The notes beneath the pieces were generated by a model. That model ran no database searches. It was not told the DNA's origin and worked only from the letters and a program-made list of their open reading frames with translations. The position numbers and the translations under genes were made by a program. DNA of 64,000 bases from Prochlorococcus sp. AG-363-L02 (GTDB taxonomy: Bacteria; Cyanobacteriota; Cyanobacteriia; PCC-6307; Cyanobiaceae): contig QCFP01000001.1 in NCBI GenBank assembly GCA_003280185.1, positions 62,001 through 126,000 of the forward strand, in the 5' to 3' direction. Of the stretch, positions 56,133-64,000 are shown one piece after another. Positions within the stretch are counted from its first letter, which is position 1. Each line of letters begins with the position of its first letter.

Positions 56133-57234
56133 CATTATTATTTCGGCATAGTTTCTCAAGATTATTATCCTTTAGCCAATCTTGAGGTTGAGTGAAGATA
56201 TCAGTTAAAAGTGCTTCACGTGATCCAGGCTCTGATAAATAACCATATTCCCAGCGCACCAGTGGTGGTAATGACATCAAGATTGACTCAGTGCGACCAT
56301 TTGTCTGTAGACCGAAAATAGTTCCTCGGTCCCAGACAAGATTAAACTCTACATATCTGCCTCTTCTATATAATTGAAACTGACGCTCTTTCTCACCAAA
56401 ATTAAGATCCTTTCTCTTTTCAATTATTGGACAATATGATGGAAGAAATGCGTTTCCACATGAAGTAGCTAGATTAAATAATGTCTCCCAATGAAAATTT
56501 TTTTCTCCAATCTCTCTAGAAATATTTGCAGCCTTTCCGTCAAAACTCTGACCTTTGTATAAATTCCCAGAGCCATTTTGATAATCATAGAAGATTCCTC
56601 CTATTCCTCGTGCCTCTTCACGATGCTTTAAGTAGAAATATTCGTCACACCATGGTTTGAAAACCTTGTGAAAATGTGGGTCAATTGAATCACATGCATC
56701 TTTATGTGTTTGATGAAAGTGACGAGCATCTTCAAGAAAAGGATAAAAAGGTGTTAAATCTGCTCCTCCTCCAAACCACCACACTGGTCCTGCTTCGAAA
56801 TAACGGTAATTAAGGTGAACAGTAGGAACATATGGATTCCGGGGATGAAGAACCATCGATGTTCCAGTAGCAAACCATTGATGACCTTTAGCCTCTGGGC
56901 GTTGATTCAGGATTGAAGGAGGTAGTTCTTCACCATGGACCTCAGAAAAATTTACACCTCCTTGTTCAAATATTGTTCCTTCTTTCATTACTCTGGATCT
57001 GCCCCCGCCTCCCTCTGGGCGATCCCATGATTCTTCCTGAAATTTCCCTGTTCCGTCAATTTCTTCAAGACCAGAGCAGATTTTATCTTGAAGATTGAGA
57101 ACTAATTCACGTGCTCTATCCCTGGAGTTTTCGGGTGGCATTGAAGAGATATGGGATGTAGAAGTTGCCTCCTTTTTGTTTGAGGTAGAAATTCTGCCTG
57201 GTTTTATAAGATTGTCTATAAAAGAGCGGAACAT
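56122..57234 (-). CDS. hemF: Oxygen-dependent coproporphyrinogen III oxidase
   Basis: Converts coproporphyrinogen III to protoporphyrinogen IX for chlorophyll and haem. The family blocks are clear: [48 protein letters not shown] and [15 protein letters not shown] use the ATG at 57234 (370 residues); the frame extends to 57303 without conserved residues. Divergent from mrp. Confidence 0.96.
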   Translation of the reverse strand: MFRSFIDNLIKPGRISTSNKKEATSTSHISSMPPENSRDRARELVLNLQDKICSGLEEIDGTGKFQEESWDRPEGGGGRSRVMKEGTIFEQGGVNFSEVHGEELPPSILNQRPEAKGHQWFATGTSMVLHPRNPYVPTVHLNYRYFEAGPVWWFGGGADLTPFYPFLEDARHFHQTHKDACDSIDPHFHKVFKPWCDEYFYLKHREEARGIGGIFYDYQNGSGNLYKGQSFDGKAANISREIGEKNFHWETLFNLATSCGNAFLPSYCPIIEKRKDLNFGEKERQFQLYRRGRYVEFNLVWDRGTIFGLQTNGRTESILMSLPPLVRWEYGYLSEPGSREALLTDIFTQPQDWLKDNNLEKLCRNNNAIN

Positions 57235-57360
57235 GGAGATCTTGTGGAGAGAAGTTAATCGTTTAGCTTTTCGTCGAGGACTTTTCAAATGCCCGTTTCT
57301 CACACTAGAACAATATCTTTACACCATTAAGATCAAAGTCCTTCTTCGGCTAATTAAGTC

Positions 57361-58446
57361 ATGAGTCTTACCAATCAAGTAAATAATATTCTCGGCGAAG
57401 TAAAGGATTCTGGTAGTGGGCGCCCTGTTGCTGAGCTGGGGTGGGTTGATCAAGTTCGTGTAATCCCTCCAAGAGTGATATTGAGAATGAATCTTCCAGC
57501 CTTTGCAAATTCTCAAAGGGAGCGAATTGCTCAAGAAATAAGAGATTCCTTGTCTAATTTGGATGGCATTAGCGATGTACAGATAGAATTGGCTAATTCT
57601 CAATCACCATCTGATTCACCTATAGGCCAGGCAGGGCATGGTCAAGTTGCAGAGCCGCAATCTATCCCTGGAGTGAAGAAAGTAATTGCTGTTAGCAGCG
57701 GAAAAGGTGGAGTGGGCAAAAGCACGGTTGCAGTAAACCTGGCTTGTGCATTAGCTAAGCAGGGCTTCAAGGTAGGTCTTTTAGATGCAGATATTTATGG
57801 GCCAAATACTCCAACCATGCTTGGAGTGGCTGACCAAACTCCTCAAGTAACTGGTTCAGGGACTAGCCAAATCATTTCTCCAATCCAAAGTTCTGGTATT
57901 TGTATGATTTCGATGGGCCTTCTTATAGAAGAAAGCCAGCCAGTAATTTGGCGTGGGCCAATGTTGAATGGCATTATTCGCCAATTTCTTTATCAGTGTA
58001 ATTGGGGAGAACTGGATGTATTAATTGTGGATTTACCTCCAGGAACTGGTGATGCCCAATTGTCTTTAGCGCAGGCAGTGCCAATGGTTGGAGTAGTCAT
58101 CGTGACAACACCCCAGAGGGTTTCATTACAGGATTCCAGAAGAGGCCTTGCAATGTTTGTCCAGATGGGTATTCCTATTCTTGGAGTTGTAGAAAATATG
58201 TCTGTTTTTGTGCCACCTGATATGCCAGAAAAACGTTACGCAATATTTGGCTCTGGTGGTGGAAAGCAGCTGGCACTTGAGAAAGATGTAGATCTATTGG
58301 CTGAGATACCTATGGAAATGCCTGTCCAAGAAGGTGGGAATAAAGGGTGTCCAATTGTAATAGATAAACCTGAATCATTTAGTGCAGATGCCTTTATCAA
58401 ATTGGCAAAAGTTATATCTCAGAAGTCTGGATTAAGTAGTGAATAA
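57361..58446 (+). CDS. mrp: Mrp/ApbC-family iron-sulfur cluster carrier ATPase
   Basis: P-loop NTPase that binds and delivers iron-sulfur clusters. An N-terminal MIP18/DUF59-like domain (residues about 1-80) is followed by the deviant Walker A SSGKGGVGKST (114-122) and DLPPGTGDAQL. Its length of 361 is normal. The stop and the rodA start overlap (TAATG). Confidence 0.93.
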   Translation: MSLTNQVNNILGEVKDSGSGRPVAELGWVDQVRVIPPRVILRMNLPAFANSQRERIAQEIRDSLSNLDGISDVQIELANSQSPSDSPIGQAGHGQVAEPQSIPGVKKVIAVSSGKGGVGKSTVAVNLACALAKQGFKVGLLDADIYGPNTPTMLGVADQTPQVTGSGTSQIISPIQSSGICMISMGLLIEESQPVIWRGPMLNGIIRQFLYQCNWGELDVLIVDLPPGTGDAQLSLAQAVPMVGVVIVTTPQRVSLQDSRRGLAMFVQMGIPILGVVENMSVFVPPDMPEKRYAIFGSGGGKQLALEKDVDLLAEIPMEMPVQEGGNKGCPIVIDKPESFSADAFIKLAKVISQKSGLSSE

Positions 58447-59723
58447 TGCTAAGAATTTTTAGACGGAGTAGTAAAGAAAAGACTTTGCACCCATTAGTTC
58501 GGATAAATAAACCCAGGAATACTAACTTCATAATGTGGGCTATTCCTATTGGTTTGGTCATACTGTCAGGTTGTTTGATTGCGAGCACTCAGAGAAATTC
58601 TGACTTTGCTGATTGGTATCAACATTGGCTAACAGCATGTGTTGGTGTGTTAGTTGCGTTGGGGTTAGCACGTTTACCTTTGCGGAGATATAAGCCATTC
58701 TTGTTCCCAATGTATTGTGTAACTGTTCTCAGTCTTATTGCAGTTCGCGTTATAGGTGTATCTGCTTTAGGTTCCCAAAGATGGTTAAGTTTTGGAGGTA
58801 TACATTTTCAACCTTCTGAGTTAGCAAAAATTGTAGCGATACTTCTACTTGCTGCAGTTCTTGAACGCCACCCAATTAGCAAACCTGTTGACTTAATTAG
58901 ACCATTAGTCGTTATTTCTATCCCTTGGGGACTTGTATTTGTTCAGCCTGATTTAGGCACATCTTTGGTATTTGGAGCTGTTCTGATAACAATGCTTTAT
59001 TGGTCTGGCATGAAACTGGAGTGGGTCGTTATTTTCTTTTCGGGGCTAATAACTGCCATATTTACTGCAGGATATCCGTGGGGCCTTTTACTCTGGATTC
59101 CATTAATTTCACTATTGGCTTATAGAACATTGCCTTTTAGGGTTACTTTTGCTTCTTTAATATTTCTGTTTCAGATTCTTATTGCATTCGCCACTCCTTG
59201 GATTTGGGCCAATGGGTTAAAAGCTTATCAACGAGATAGGTTACTTTTGTTTCTTGATCCTTCCAAAGATCCTCTTGGAGGCGGTTATCATTTACTTCAA
59301 AGTACAATTGGGATAGGTTCTGGAGGGTTGTTTGGATCTGGTCTTTTGCAAGGGGAATTAACAAAACTGCAATTTATTCCTGAGCAGCATACTGATTTTA
59401 TATTTAGTGCATTAGGAGAAGAAACTGGTTTTTTGGGAACATTCATAGTGGTTTTTAGTTTTGCTTTATTGATTTTTGAACTCTTGAAGATCGCAAAAAG
59501 AGCTAGAACTGATTATGAATCATTGGTTGTAATTGGCATAGCAACTATGGTGATGTTTCAGGTTATTGTTAATATCTTCATGACAATCGGGCTGGGTCCA
59601 GTTACTGGGATCCCTCTTCCTTTTATGAGTTATGGGAGGACAGCATTAGTGATTAATTTTATGGCAATAGGAATCTGTCTTTCCGTTGCTCGCCAATCAT
59701 TTTTGAATTCTGAGAACTTGTGA
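58446..59723 (+). CDS. rodA: Rod-shape peptidoglycan polymerase RodA (SEDS family)
   Basis: Membrane glycosyltransferase of cell elongation. About ten membrane segments; the SEDS signatures are seen in GSQRWLSFGGIHFQPSELAK, QPDLGTSLVFG, FIPEQHTDFIFSALGEE and the terminal GIPLPFMSYGRT. The length and the linkage with MreC/MreD functions elsewhere in the window support RodA over FtsW. Overlaps mrp and the kinase-like gene by short coupled junctions. Confidence 0.92.
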   Translation: MLRIFRRSSKEKTLHPLVRINKPRNTNFIMWAIPIGLVILSGCLIASTQRNSDFADWYQHWLTACVGVLVALGLARLPLRRYKPFLFPMYCVTVLSLIAVRVIGVSALGSQRWLSFGGIHFQPSELAKIVAILLLAAVLERHPISKPVDLIRPLVVISIPWGLVFVQPDLGTSLVFGAVLITMLYWSGMKLEWVVIFFSGLITAIFTAGYPWGLLLWIPLISLLAYRTLPFRVTFASLIFLFQILIAFATPWIWANGLKAYQRDRLLLFLDPSKDPLGGGYHLLQSTIGIGSGGLFGSGLLQGELTKLQFIPEQHTDFIFSALGEETGFLGTFIVVFSFALLIFELLKIAKRARTDYESLVVIGIATMVMFQVIVNIFMTIGLGPVTGIPLPFMSYGRTALVINFMAIGICLSVARQSFLNSENL

Positions 59724-61099
59724 ATCGTTCTAGGTGCTTAAGTGCTTTTCACGAAAGAATGGCTCAAGGGCTTACTCCTGGAAAGGTTGATGAAGAGACT
59801 GTTCGACGTCTTTGGTGGGCTGCATTAGAGACTCTTCAGGAAGATGTTTTGCTACCAATGAATCCATCTTCAGGGATTTGGATAGCCGCTCCACTACCAG
59901 CACTTTATGAACCTCGTTTATTAAAACGTTTTAAAGGATGGGTTTGGGCTCCTGAACAATTAAGCAATTTACATGTTCCTTTTGGAGGCTTTTTGCTCCC
60001 TAGCAAAACCAGATCAATATCTCAGCAAAGCATTGCAGATGAAGGCCACTTTAAAAGGATGCCTTTAAGACAAGATGATGGACAAGATCCATTGTTGATA
60101 ATAATTACTCCTGAGATTCAGGTTGCACTTGCTTTGTCAGGGAAAAAAGGCGAAAGGCACCTCCTTATGAGGAGTGATCCTGATGCTATTGCTGATTTGT
60201 TAAAGATTTTAGATTTGAGAATTGATGATGAAGATCATGCTCAGGCAAATGAATTGCGTCTGGCGTTAGCAGCTTTAGGGCAATTAGAAAGTAATCCTGG
60301 CCTTGAAAAGTTGTTCTGGCCAAGATTGGCTGAGAGGCTTGCAGCGATTGCCCCAAGCCTTACGTTGCAAACAATCCCCGATAAATCAAATGAGTCTGAG
60401 CCTATTAATGAGCAAACTGCGGAACTTTCACTTTTGGAGGCTATTACGCATGAGGTACGAACACCTTTAGCAACTATCAGAACACTGATTCGCTCTCTAT
60501 TAAGACGATCGGATCTCCCAGATATTGTTGAAAATCGTTTAAAACAGATTGATACGGAGTGTACAGAGCAAATTGATCGGTTTGGTTTGATTTTTAATGC
60601 GGCAGAATTACAGCGTCAGCCTCAAGAGACTTCAAGACTGGCAAGAACTGATTTAGGGAAAATGTTGGAATTGTTATATCCCTCTGCAAGTTATCAATTA
60701 GAAAGGAGAGGTGTTCGACTTCGACTCGACATTTCGCCTGACCTTTCCCATGTATTAAGTGATCCAGAGCGGCTTGAATTGATGCTAGGCGGTCTTATAG
60801 ATAGAACGAGTCGGGGTCTTCCTCCTGGCTCTAGTCTTACTTTGAAGCTGCGCCCAGCAGGACATCGATTGAAACTTCAAATACTTATTGAGGAAATTGA
60901 TCCATATATCAATGGATGTGCAAGCAAACAACAAAACGCACAGCTTGGGCCGGTATTAAGTTGGAACCCAAATACTGGCAGTTTGGAACTTACCAAGGCC
61001 GCTACGCAACAATTGTTGGCTAGTTTGGGTGGTCGCTTAACAGATCGACGTGATAATGGCTTGACCGTGTTTTTCCCAGTTGCGGACTGTAATGTTTGA
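59720..61099 (+). CDS. Histidine-kinase-like protein with degenerate ATPase domain
   Basis: A 459-residue soluble protein starting with GTG over the rodA stop (GTGA). The N-terminal half is an uncharacterised sensory region. The dimerisation/phosphoacceptor helix has a good H-box (LLEAITHEVRTPLATIRTL). In the ATPase half the N-box Asn and the DxGxG loop are not recognisable (LMLGGLIDRTSRGLPPG; EEIDPYING), though the end retains kinase-like sequence. It may be an inactive or atypical kinase. It precedes psaD by 117 bases; a functional link is unknown. Confidence 0.8.
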   Translation: MNRSRCLSAFHERMAQGLTPGKVDEETVRRLWWAALETLQEDVLLPMNPSSGIWIAAPLPALYEPRLLKRFKGWVWAPEQLSNLHVPFGGFLLPSKTRSISQQSIADEGHFKRMPLRQDDGQDPLLIIITPEIQVALALSGKKGERHLLMRSDPDAIADLLKILDLRIDDEDHAQANELRLALAALGQLESNPGLEKLFWPRLAERLAAIAPSLTLQTIPDKSNESEPINEQTAELSLLEAITHEVRTPLATIRTLIRSLLRRSDLPDIVENRLKQIDTECTEQIDRFGLIFNAAELQRQPQETSRLARTDLGKMLELLYPSASYQLERRGVRLRLDISPDLSHVLSDPERLELMLGGLIDRTSRGLPPGSSLTLKLRPAGHRLKLQILIEEIDPYINGCASKQQNAQLGPVLSWNPNTGSLELTKAATQQLLASLGGRLTDRRDNGLTVFFPVADCNV

Positions 61100-61216
61100 C
61101 TTTTTTAAATTCTTTTAATGTTGACGGGTGTGACGGTTGACCCCTTGTAGTGTTCTAGGGGAAAAACACGGTGCTAATTTTCATAGGTACCGGAATTACG
61201 GATTTAGAGGACAGCC

Positions 61217-61648
61217 ATGGCTTCTGAGGCTTTGAAAGGTAATCTCCCAAAGAGCATTGCCAGTACAGGTGGGCTTTTAAATTCTGCTGAAACTGAGGAA
61301 AAGTACGCCATCACTTGGTCAAGCGGGAAGGCTCAGGCTTTTGAGTTGCCCACTGGTGGTGCTGCGGTGATGAATGAGGGTGAAAACATCATGTATTTCG
61401 CTCGCAAGGAACAGTGTCTTGCTTTGGGAACTCAATTAAGAACTTCCTTTAAGCCAAGGATTGAAGATTACAAGATTTATCGCATCTTTCCTGGTGGCGA
61501 TACTGAGTTTCTTCATCCAAAGGATGGTGTTTTCCCTGAAAAAGTCAATGAGGGACGTCCAGTCGTCAATCACAATCCTCGTCGAATTGGTCAGAACCCC
61601 AATCCCTCAAGTCTTAAGTTCAGCGGTAGAAATACTTACGACGCTTGA
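61217..61648 (+). CDS. psaD: Photosystem I subunit II PsaD
   Basis: Extrinsic stromal-side subunit that docks ferredoxin on photosystem I. The 143-residue protein shows the conserved [32 protein letters not shown] core (seen as [20 protein letters not shown]) and the basic [21 protein letters not shown] region. The ATG at 61217 gives the standard length. It is followed 65 bases later by trpE, a familiar picocyanobacterial order. Confidence 0.97.
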   Translation: MASEALKGNLPKSIASTGGLLNSAETEEKYAITWSSGKAQAFELPTGGAAVMNEGENIMYFARKEQCLALGTQLRTSFKPRIEDYKIYRIFPGGDTEFLHPKDGVFPEKVNEGRPVVNHNPRRIGQNPNPSSLKFSGRNTYDA

Positions 61649-61713
61649 GCCCTTTTACTCATAATCCTTTAAGGGATTACTAACTTCACGGCAATAGCTG
61701 CGAAGGTTCCTTA

Positions 61714-63228
61714 ATGGATAGTTCTGATCGTTCCTCTTTTTATGAGGCAGCTTCTAAAGGTTCAAATTTCATTCCTTTAGCCAGGAGTTGGCCAGCTGAT
61801 TTGGAGACACCTCTCTCAACTTGGATGAAGGTTGGGCAAGGTAATCCTCCAGGTGTACTGCTTGAGTCAGTTGAAGGTGGTGAAATTGTTGGACGTTGGA
61901 GTGTTGTGGCTAGTAATCCTTTATGGACTGCTAAATGTAGAGGCGATCGTATGCAAAGGATATGGCGTTGTGGAAAAGAAGAAGAATATGTAGGGAATCC
62001 TTTTGAAGGTCTAAGAACTTGGTTGTCTGGATATAAGACAGTTACCCTTCCAAATCTTCCTCCTTTAGGACAGCTTTATGGAATGTGGGGATTTGAATTG
62101 ATTGGTTGGATGGAGCCAAAGGTCATTTCACATGAACGGGGTCCTAAGGATCCACCCGATGGTGCTTGGATGTTGATGGATAGCATTCTCATTGTCGATC
62201 AAGTGAAAAGACTAATAACTGCTGTCGTATATGGAGATCTAACTGATGGGCAAACTCCAGATGAAGCCTATACAAAAGCTTTTAAAAGGCTTGACGAGCT
62301 TGAAAGAAAAATGTCCGACCCCATTCCTTTTAGTCAACCTTTGAGATGGCAAGAAGCAGTTAAGGAGTATCCAGGGGTTACTAGCAATTGCACACAACAG
62401 GAGTTTGAAAGTGCTGTCAAATTGGCAAAGGAACATATTGCTGCAGGCGATGTCTTTCAATTAGTTCTTAGTCAGCGCTTAGAAGCAAGAGTTGAAAAGC
62501 AACCTCTTGATTTGTATCGCAGTTTGCGCATGGTTAACCCTTCTCCGTATATGGCTTTTTTTGATTTTGGAGATTGGCAGTTGATTGGTTCCAGCCCTGA
62601 GGTTATGGTCAGGGCAGAGCCTAGCCAGGATGGAATTCTTGCAAGCCTTAGGCCTATTGCTGGTACTCGTCCTAGGGGTTTAACCCAGGATGAGGATGAG
62701 CAGTTAAAAAAAGAGTTATTGGCTGACCCTAAAGAAATAGCAGAGCATGTGATGCTTGTTGATCTTGGTCGCAACGACCTTGGTCGAGTTAGTAGGCCTG
62801 GAAGTGTTTCTGTAAAGCAATTAATGGTAATTGAGAAGTATTCACATGTAATGCACATGGTTAGTGAGGTTGAAGGTCTTCTTTCTCCAGAGAATGATGT
62901 TTGGGATTTATTAATCTCTTCGTTTCCTGCAGGTACTGTTAGTGGAGCACCAAAGATACGAGCTATGCAGTTAATTAACGAATTAGAATCTCAATCACGC
63001 GGGCCTTATTCGGGAGTCTATGGGTCTGTGGATCTGACAGGTGCATTAAATACTGCAATTACTATTCGCACCATGATTGTTAGCCCTCATTCAAAAGGGG
63101 GCTTGCGAGTTCAGGTTCAAGCAGGGGCTGGTGTCGTAGCAGATTCCAATCCAGAGTCTGAATATAAGGAGACCCTTAATAAGGCTCGAGGGATGCTCTC
63201 AGCTATTGCTTGCTTGGACGTAAGTTAG
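61714..63228 (+). CDS. trpE: Anthranilate synthase component I
   Basis: First committed step of tryptophan synthesis from chorismate. The N-terminal tryptophan-binding half contains LLESVEGGEIVGRWSVV; the chorismate-binding half has FQLVLSQRLEA, IAGTRPRG, DLGRNDLGRV and FPAGTVSGAPKIRAM. The 504-residue length is usual. The ATG at 61714 is chosen. The next gene starts two bases after the stop. Confidence 0.96.
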   Translation: MDSSDRSSFYEAASKGSNFIPLARSWPADLETPLSTWMKVGQGNPPGVLLESVEGGEIVGRWSVVASNPLWTAKCRGDRMQRIWRCGKEEEYVGNPFEGLRTWLSGYKTVTLPNLPPLGQLYGMWGFELIGWMEPKVISHERGPKDPPDGAWMLMDSILIVDQVKRLITAVVYGDLTDGQTPDEAYTKAFKRLDELERKMSDPIPFSQPLRWQEAVKEYPGVTSNCTQQEFESAVKLAKEHIAAGDVFQLVLSQRLEARVEKQPLDLYRSLRMVNPSPYMAFFDFGDWQLIGSSPEVMVRAEPSQDGILASLRPIAGTRPRGLTQDEDEQLKKELLADPKEIAEHVMLVDLGRNDLGRVSRPGSVSVKQLMVIEKYSHVMHMVSEVEGLLSPENDVWDLLISSFPAGTVSGAPKIRAMQLINELESQSRGPYSGVYGSVDLTGALNTAITIRTMIVSPHSKGGLRVQVQAGAGVVADSNPESEYKETLNKARGMLSAIACLDVS

Positions 63229-63230
63229 TT

Positions 63231-64000
63231 ATGGATATGAAATTACTTCTGAAAGGTTTTGAGGTTGAGCTTTTTACTGGAAGGCCTAATGGGGAGCATG
63301 TAGGGGTTGCAGTTGAAGTTAGTCAGGAGTTACAAGAGTTTGTTAAGGAGCCTGATCAACGGAATCTTGAGTACATAACCAAACCTTCTTCTGACTATTC
63401 TTTACTTAGAGAATCTTTATTGGCACCTAGAAGAAAGTTGCGTTCTTGGTTGCAACCTAAGGGATTAACCTTATTACCTGGTAGTACTCTAAGCTTGGGA
63501 GACAGTAAAAGATTTGAACGTTCGGATCTGAGTAACCCTTATCATGATTTAATTGAGACTTCATATGGCACAAAAGTAGTTACAGCAAGTATTCATATTA
63601 ATTTAGGGTTGGAAGATTTGCATTTGCTTTTTGCAGCTTTGCGATTAGTTAGATGTGAGGCTTCTTTATTACTTGCTCTGAGTGCTAGTTCTCCTTTCCT
63701 GGATAATGTTCCTACTGGGATGCACTCACAAAGATGGAGTCAATTCCCTTTAAATCCTAATGACGTCCCATTGTTTTTGGACTATGAGCATTATGTGAGG
63801 TGGGTCGAAAATTCTCTTTTGAGTGGAGTGATGCGAAATGAGAGACATTTGTGGACTTCAGTGCGTCCAAATGGACCTCGTCGTCCCTACGAACTTAATC
63901 GTCTTGAGCTTAGGATCTGTGATTTGATAACGGACCCTTCCGTTCTGCTTGCATTGACTGCTTTATTAGAACTTAGAGTACTTAGCCTTATTAAAGAACC
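63231..64000 (+). CDS. gshA: Glutamate-cysteine ligase, cyanobacterial type (3' truncated by window edge)
   Basis: Starts with ATG at 63231, two bases after the trpE stop (a second ATG is at 63237), and stays open to the edge for about 256 codons. The sequence KGFEVELFTGRPNGEHVGVAVEV, the LRPWL-like LRSWLQPKG and the ELRICD metal-binding region fit the cyanobacterial GshA family, which makes gamma-glutamylcysteine for glutathione. The linkage to trpE supports it. Confidence 0.85.
   Translation, partial: MDMKLLLKGFEVELFTGRPNGEHVGVAVEVSQELQEFVKEPDQRNLEYITKPSSDYSLLRESLLAPRRKLRSWLQPKGLTLLPGSTLSLGDSKRFERSDLSNPYHDLIETSYGTKVVTASIHINLGLEDLHLLFAALRLVRCEASLLLALSASSPFLDNVPTGMHSQRWSQFPLNPNDVPLFLDYEHYVRWVENSLLSGVMRNERHLWTSVRPNGPRRPYELNRLELRICDLITDPSVLLALTALLELRVLSLIKE

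Noticed and set aside
61661..61680. Hairpin after psaD (TAATCC/GGATTA) as a terminator
   Set aside because: The stem is short and no T run follows, so psaD-trpE read-through remains possible.

Overview
The window reads as a chromosome segment of a marine picocyanobacterium, most probably a low-light-adapted Prochlorococcus of the SS120/MIT9211 type. This is inferred from AT-rich compact genes, photosystem I genes psaC and psaD, the ho1-pebA-pebB bilin set, the panC-cmk and psaD-trpE arrangements, cyanobacterial thiC and gshA, and a tRNA-Cys-linked integrative element like those known from Prochlorococcus. The exact strain cannot be fixed from sequence reading alone. Both edges cut genes: mreC at the left and gshA at the right.

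Layout. 1-8.4 kb: mreC-mreD, an RpaB-type response regulator, lysS, small conserved proteins, smpB, and a tightly overlapped ruvB-TPR-M20 peptidase operon. 8.5-15.3 kb: a TPP riboswitch with thiC, a UDP-xylose-synthase-like gene, transketolase with a clear terminator, fabF-acpP, and divergent psaC with a terminator. 15.3-24.4 kb: glmS, a manC-like gene, rimM, ndhS-like, rnc, RNase P RNA, tRNA-Arg, two small hypotheticals and glycogen phosphorylase. 24.6-35.9 kb: NapA-type antiporter, hydrolase, mutarotase-like protein, glcE and glcF flanking a DUF1537-type kinase, icd, and a GT2 / GtrA-YdjC pair. 36-43.1 kb: heme oxygenase, pebA, pebB, a low-molecular-weight phosphatase, a panC-cmk fusion whose start seems to be CTG, and purM.

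43.2-52.2 kb is an accessory island at tRNA-Cys and the most interesting part. A 5.0-kb element (47211-52207) lies between two copies of a 27-bp repeat that contains the 3' end of tRNA-Cys. It carries a tyrosine recombinase next to one end, a serine recombinase behind a long dyad, small uncharacterised genes and a membrane protein. Both ends carry the same three 9-bp sites (TCACCTACC twice with an 11-bp period, plus GGTAGGTGA). Immediately outside its left end lies the right end of a second element with the same architecture and spacing but a changed 9-mer (TGTCCTACC). The island is therefore a tandem array of related elements whose end-sites changed together. Left of that are two broken or catalytically dead relatives of the serine recombinase, a small zinc-ribbon-like ORF and two exported proteins. 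The general element class (tycheposons of Prochlorococcus) is known; the covarying end sites, the serine-recombinase triplet and the shared ACTATAGTT operator are what seem worth following.

52.2-64 kb returns to core genes: an LpxB-like glycosyltransferase whose upstream DNA is the tRNA and the element end, an RNase D-like exonuclease, a CCB2/CCB4-like assembly factor, an amidase-like exported protein, hemF, mrp, rodA, a degenerate histidine kinase, psaD, trpE and gshA.
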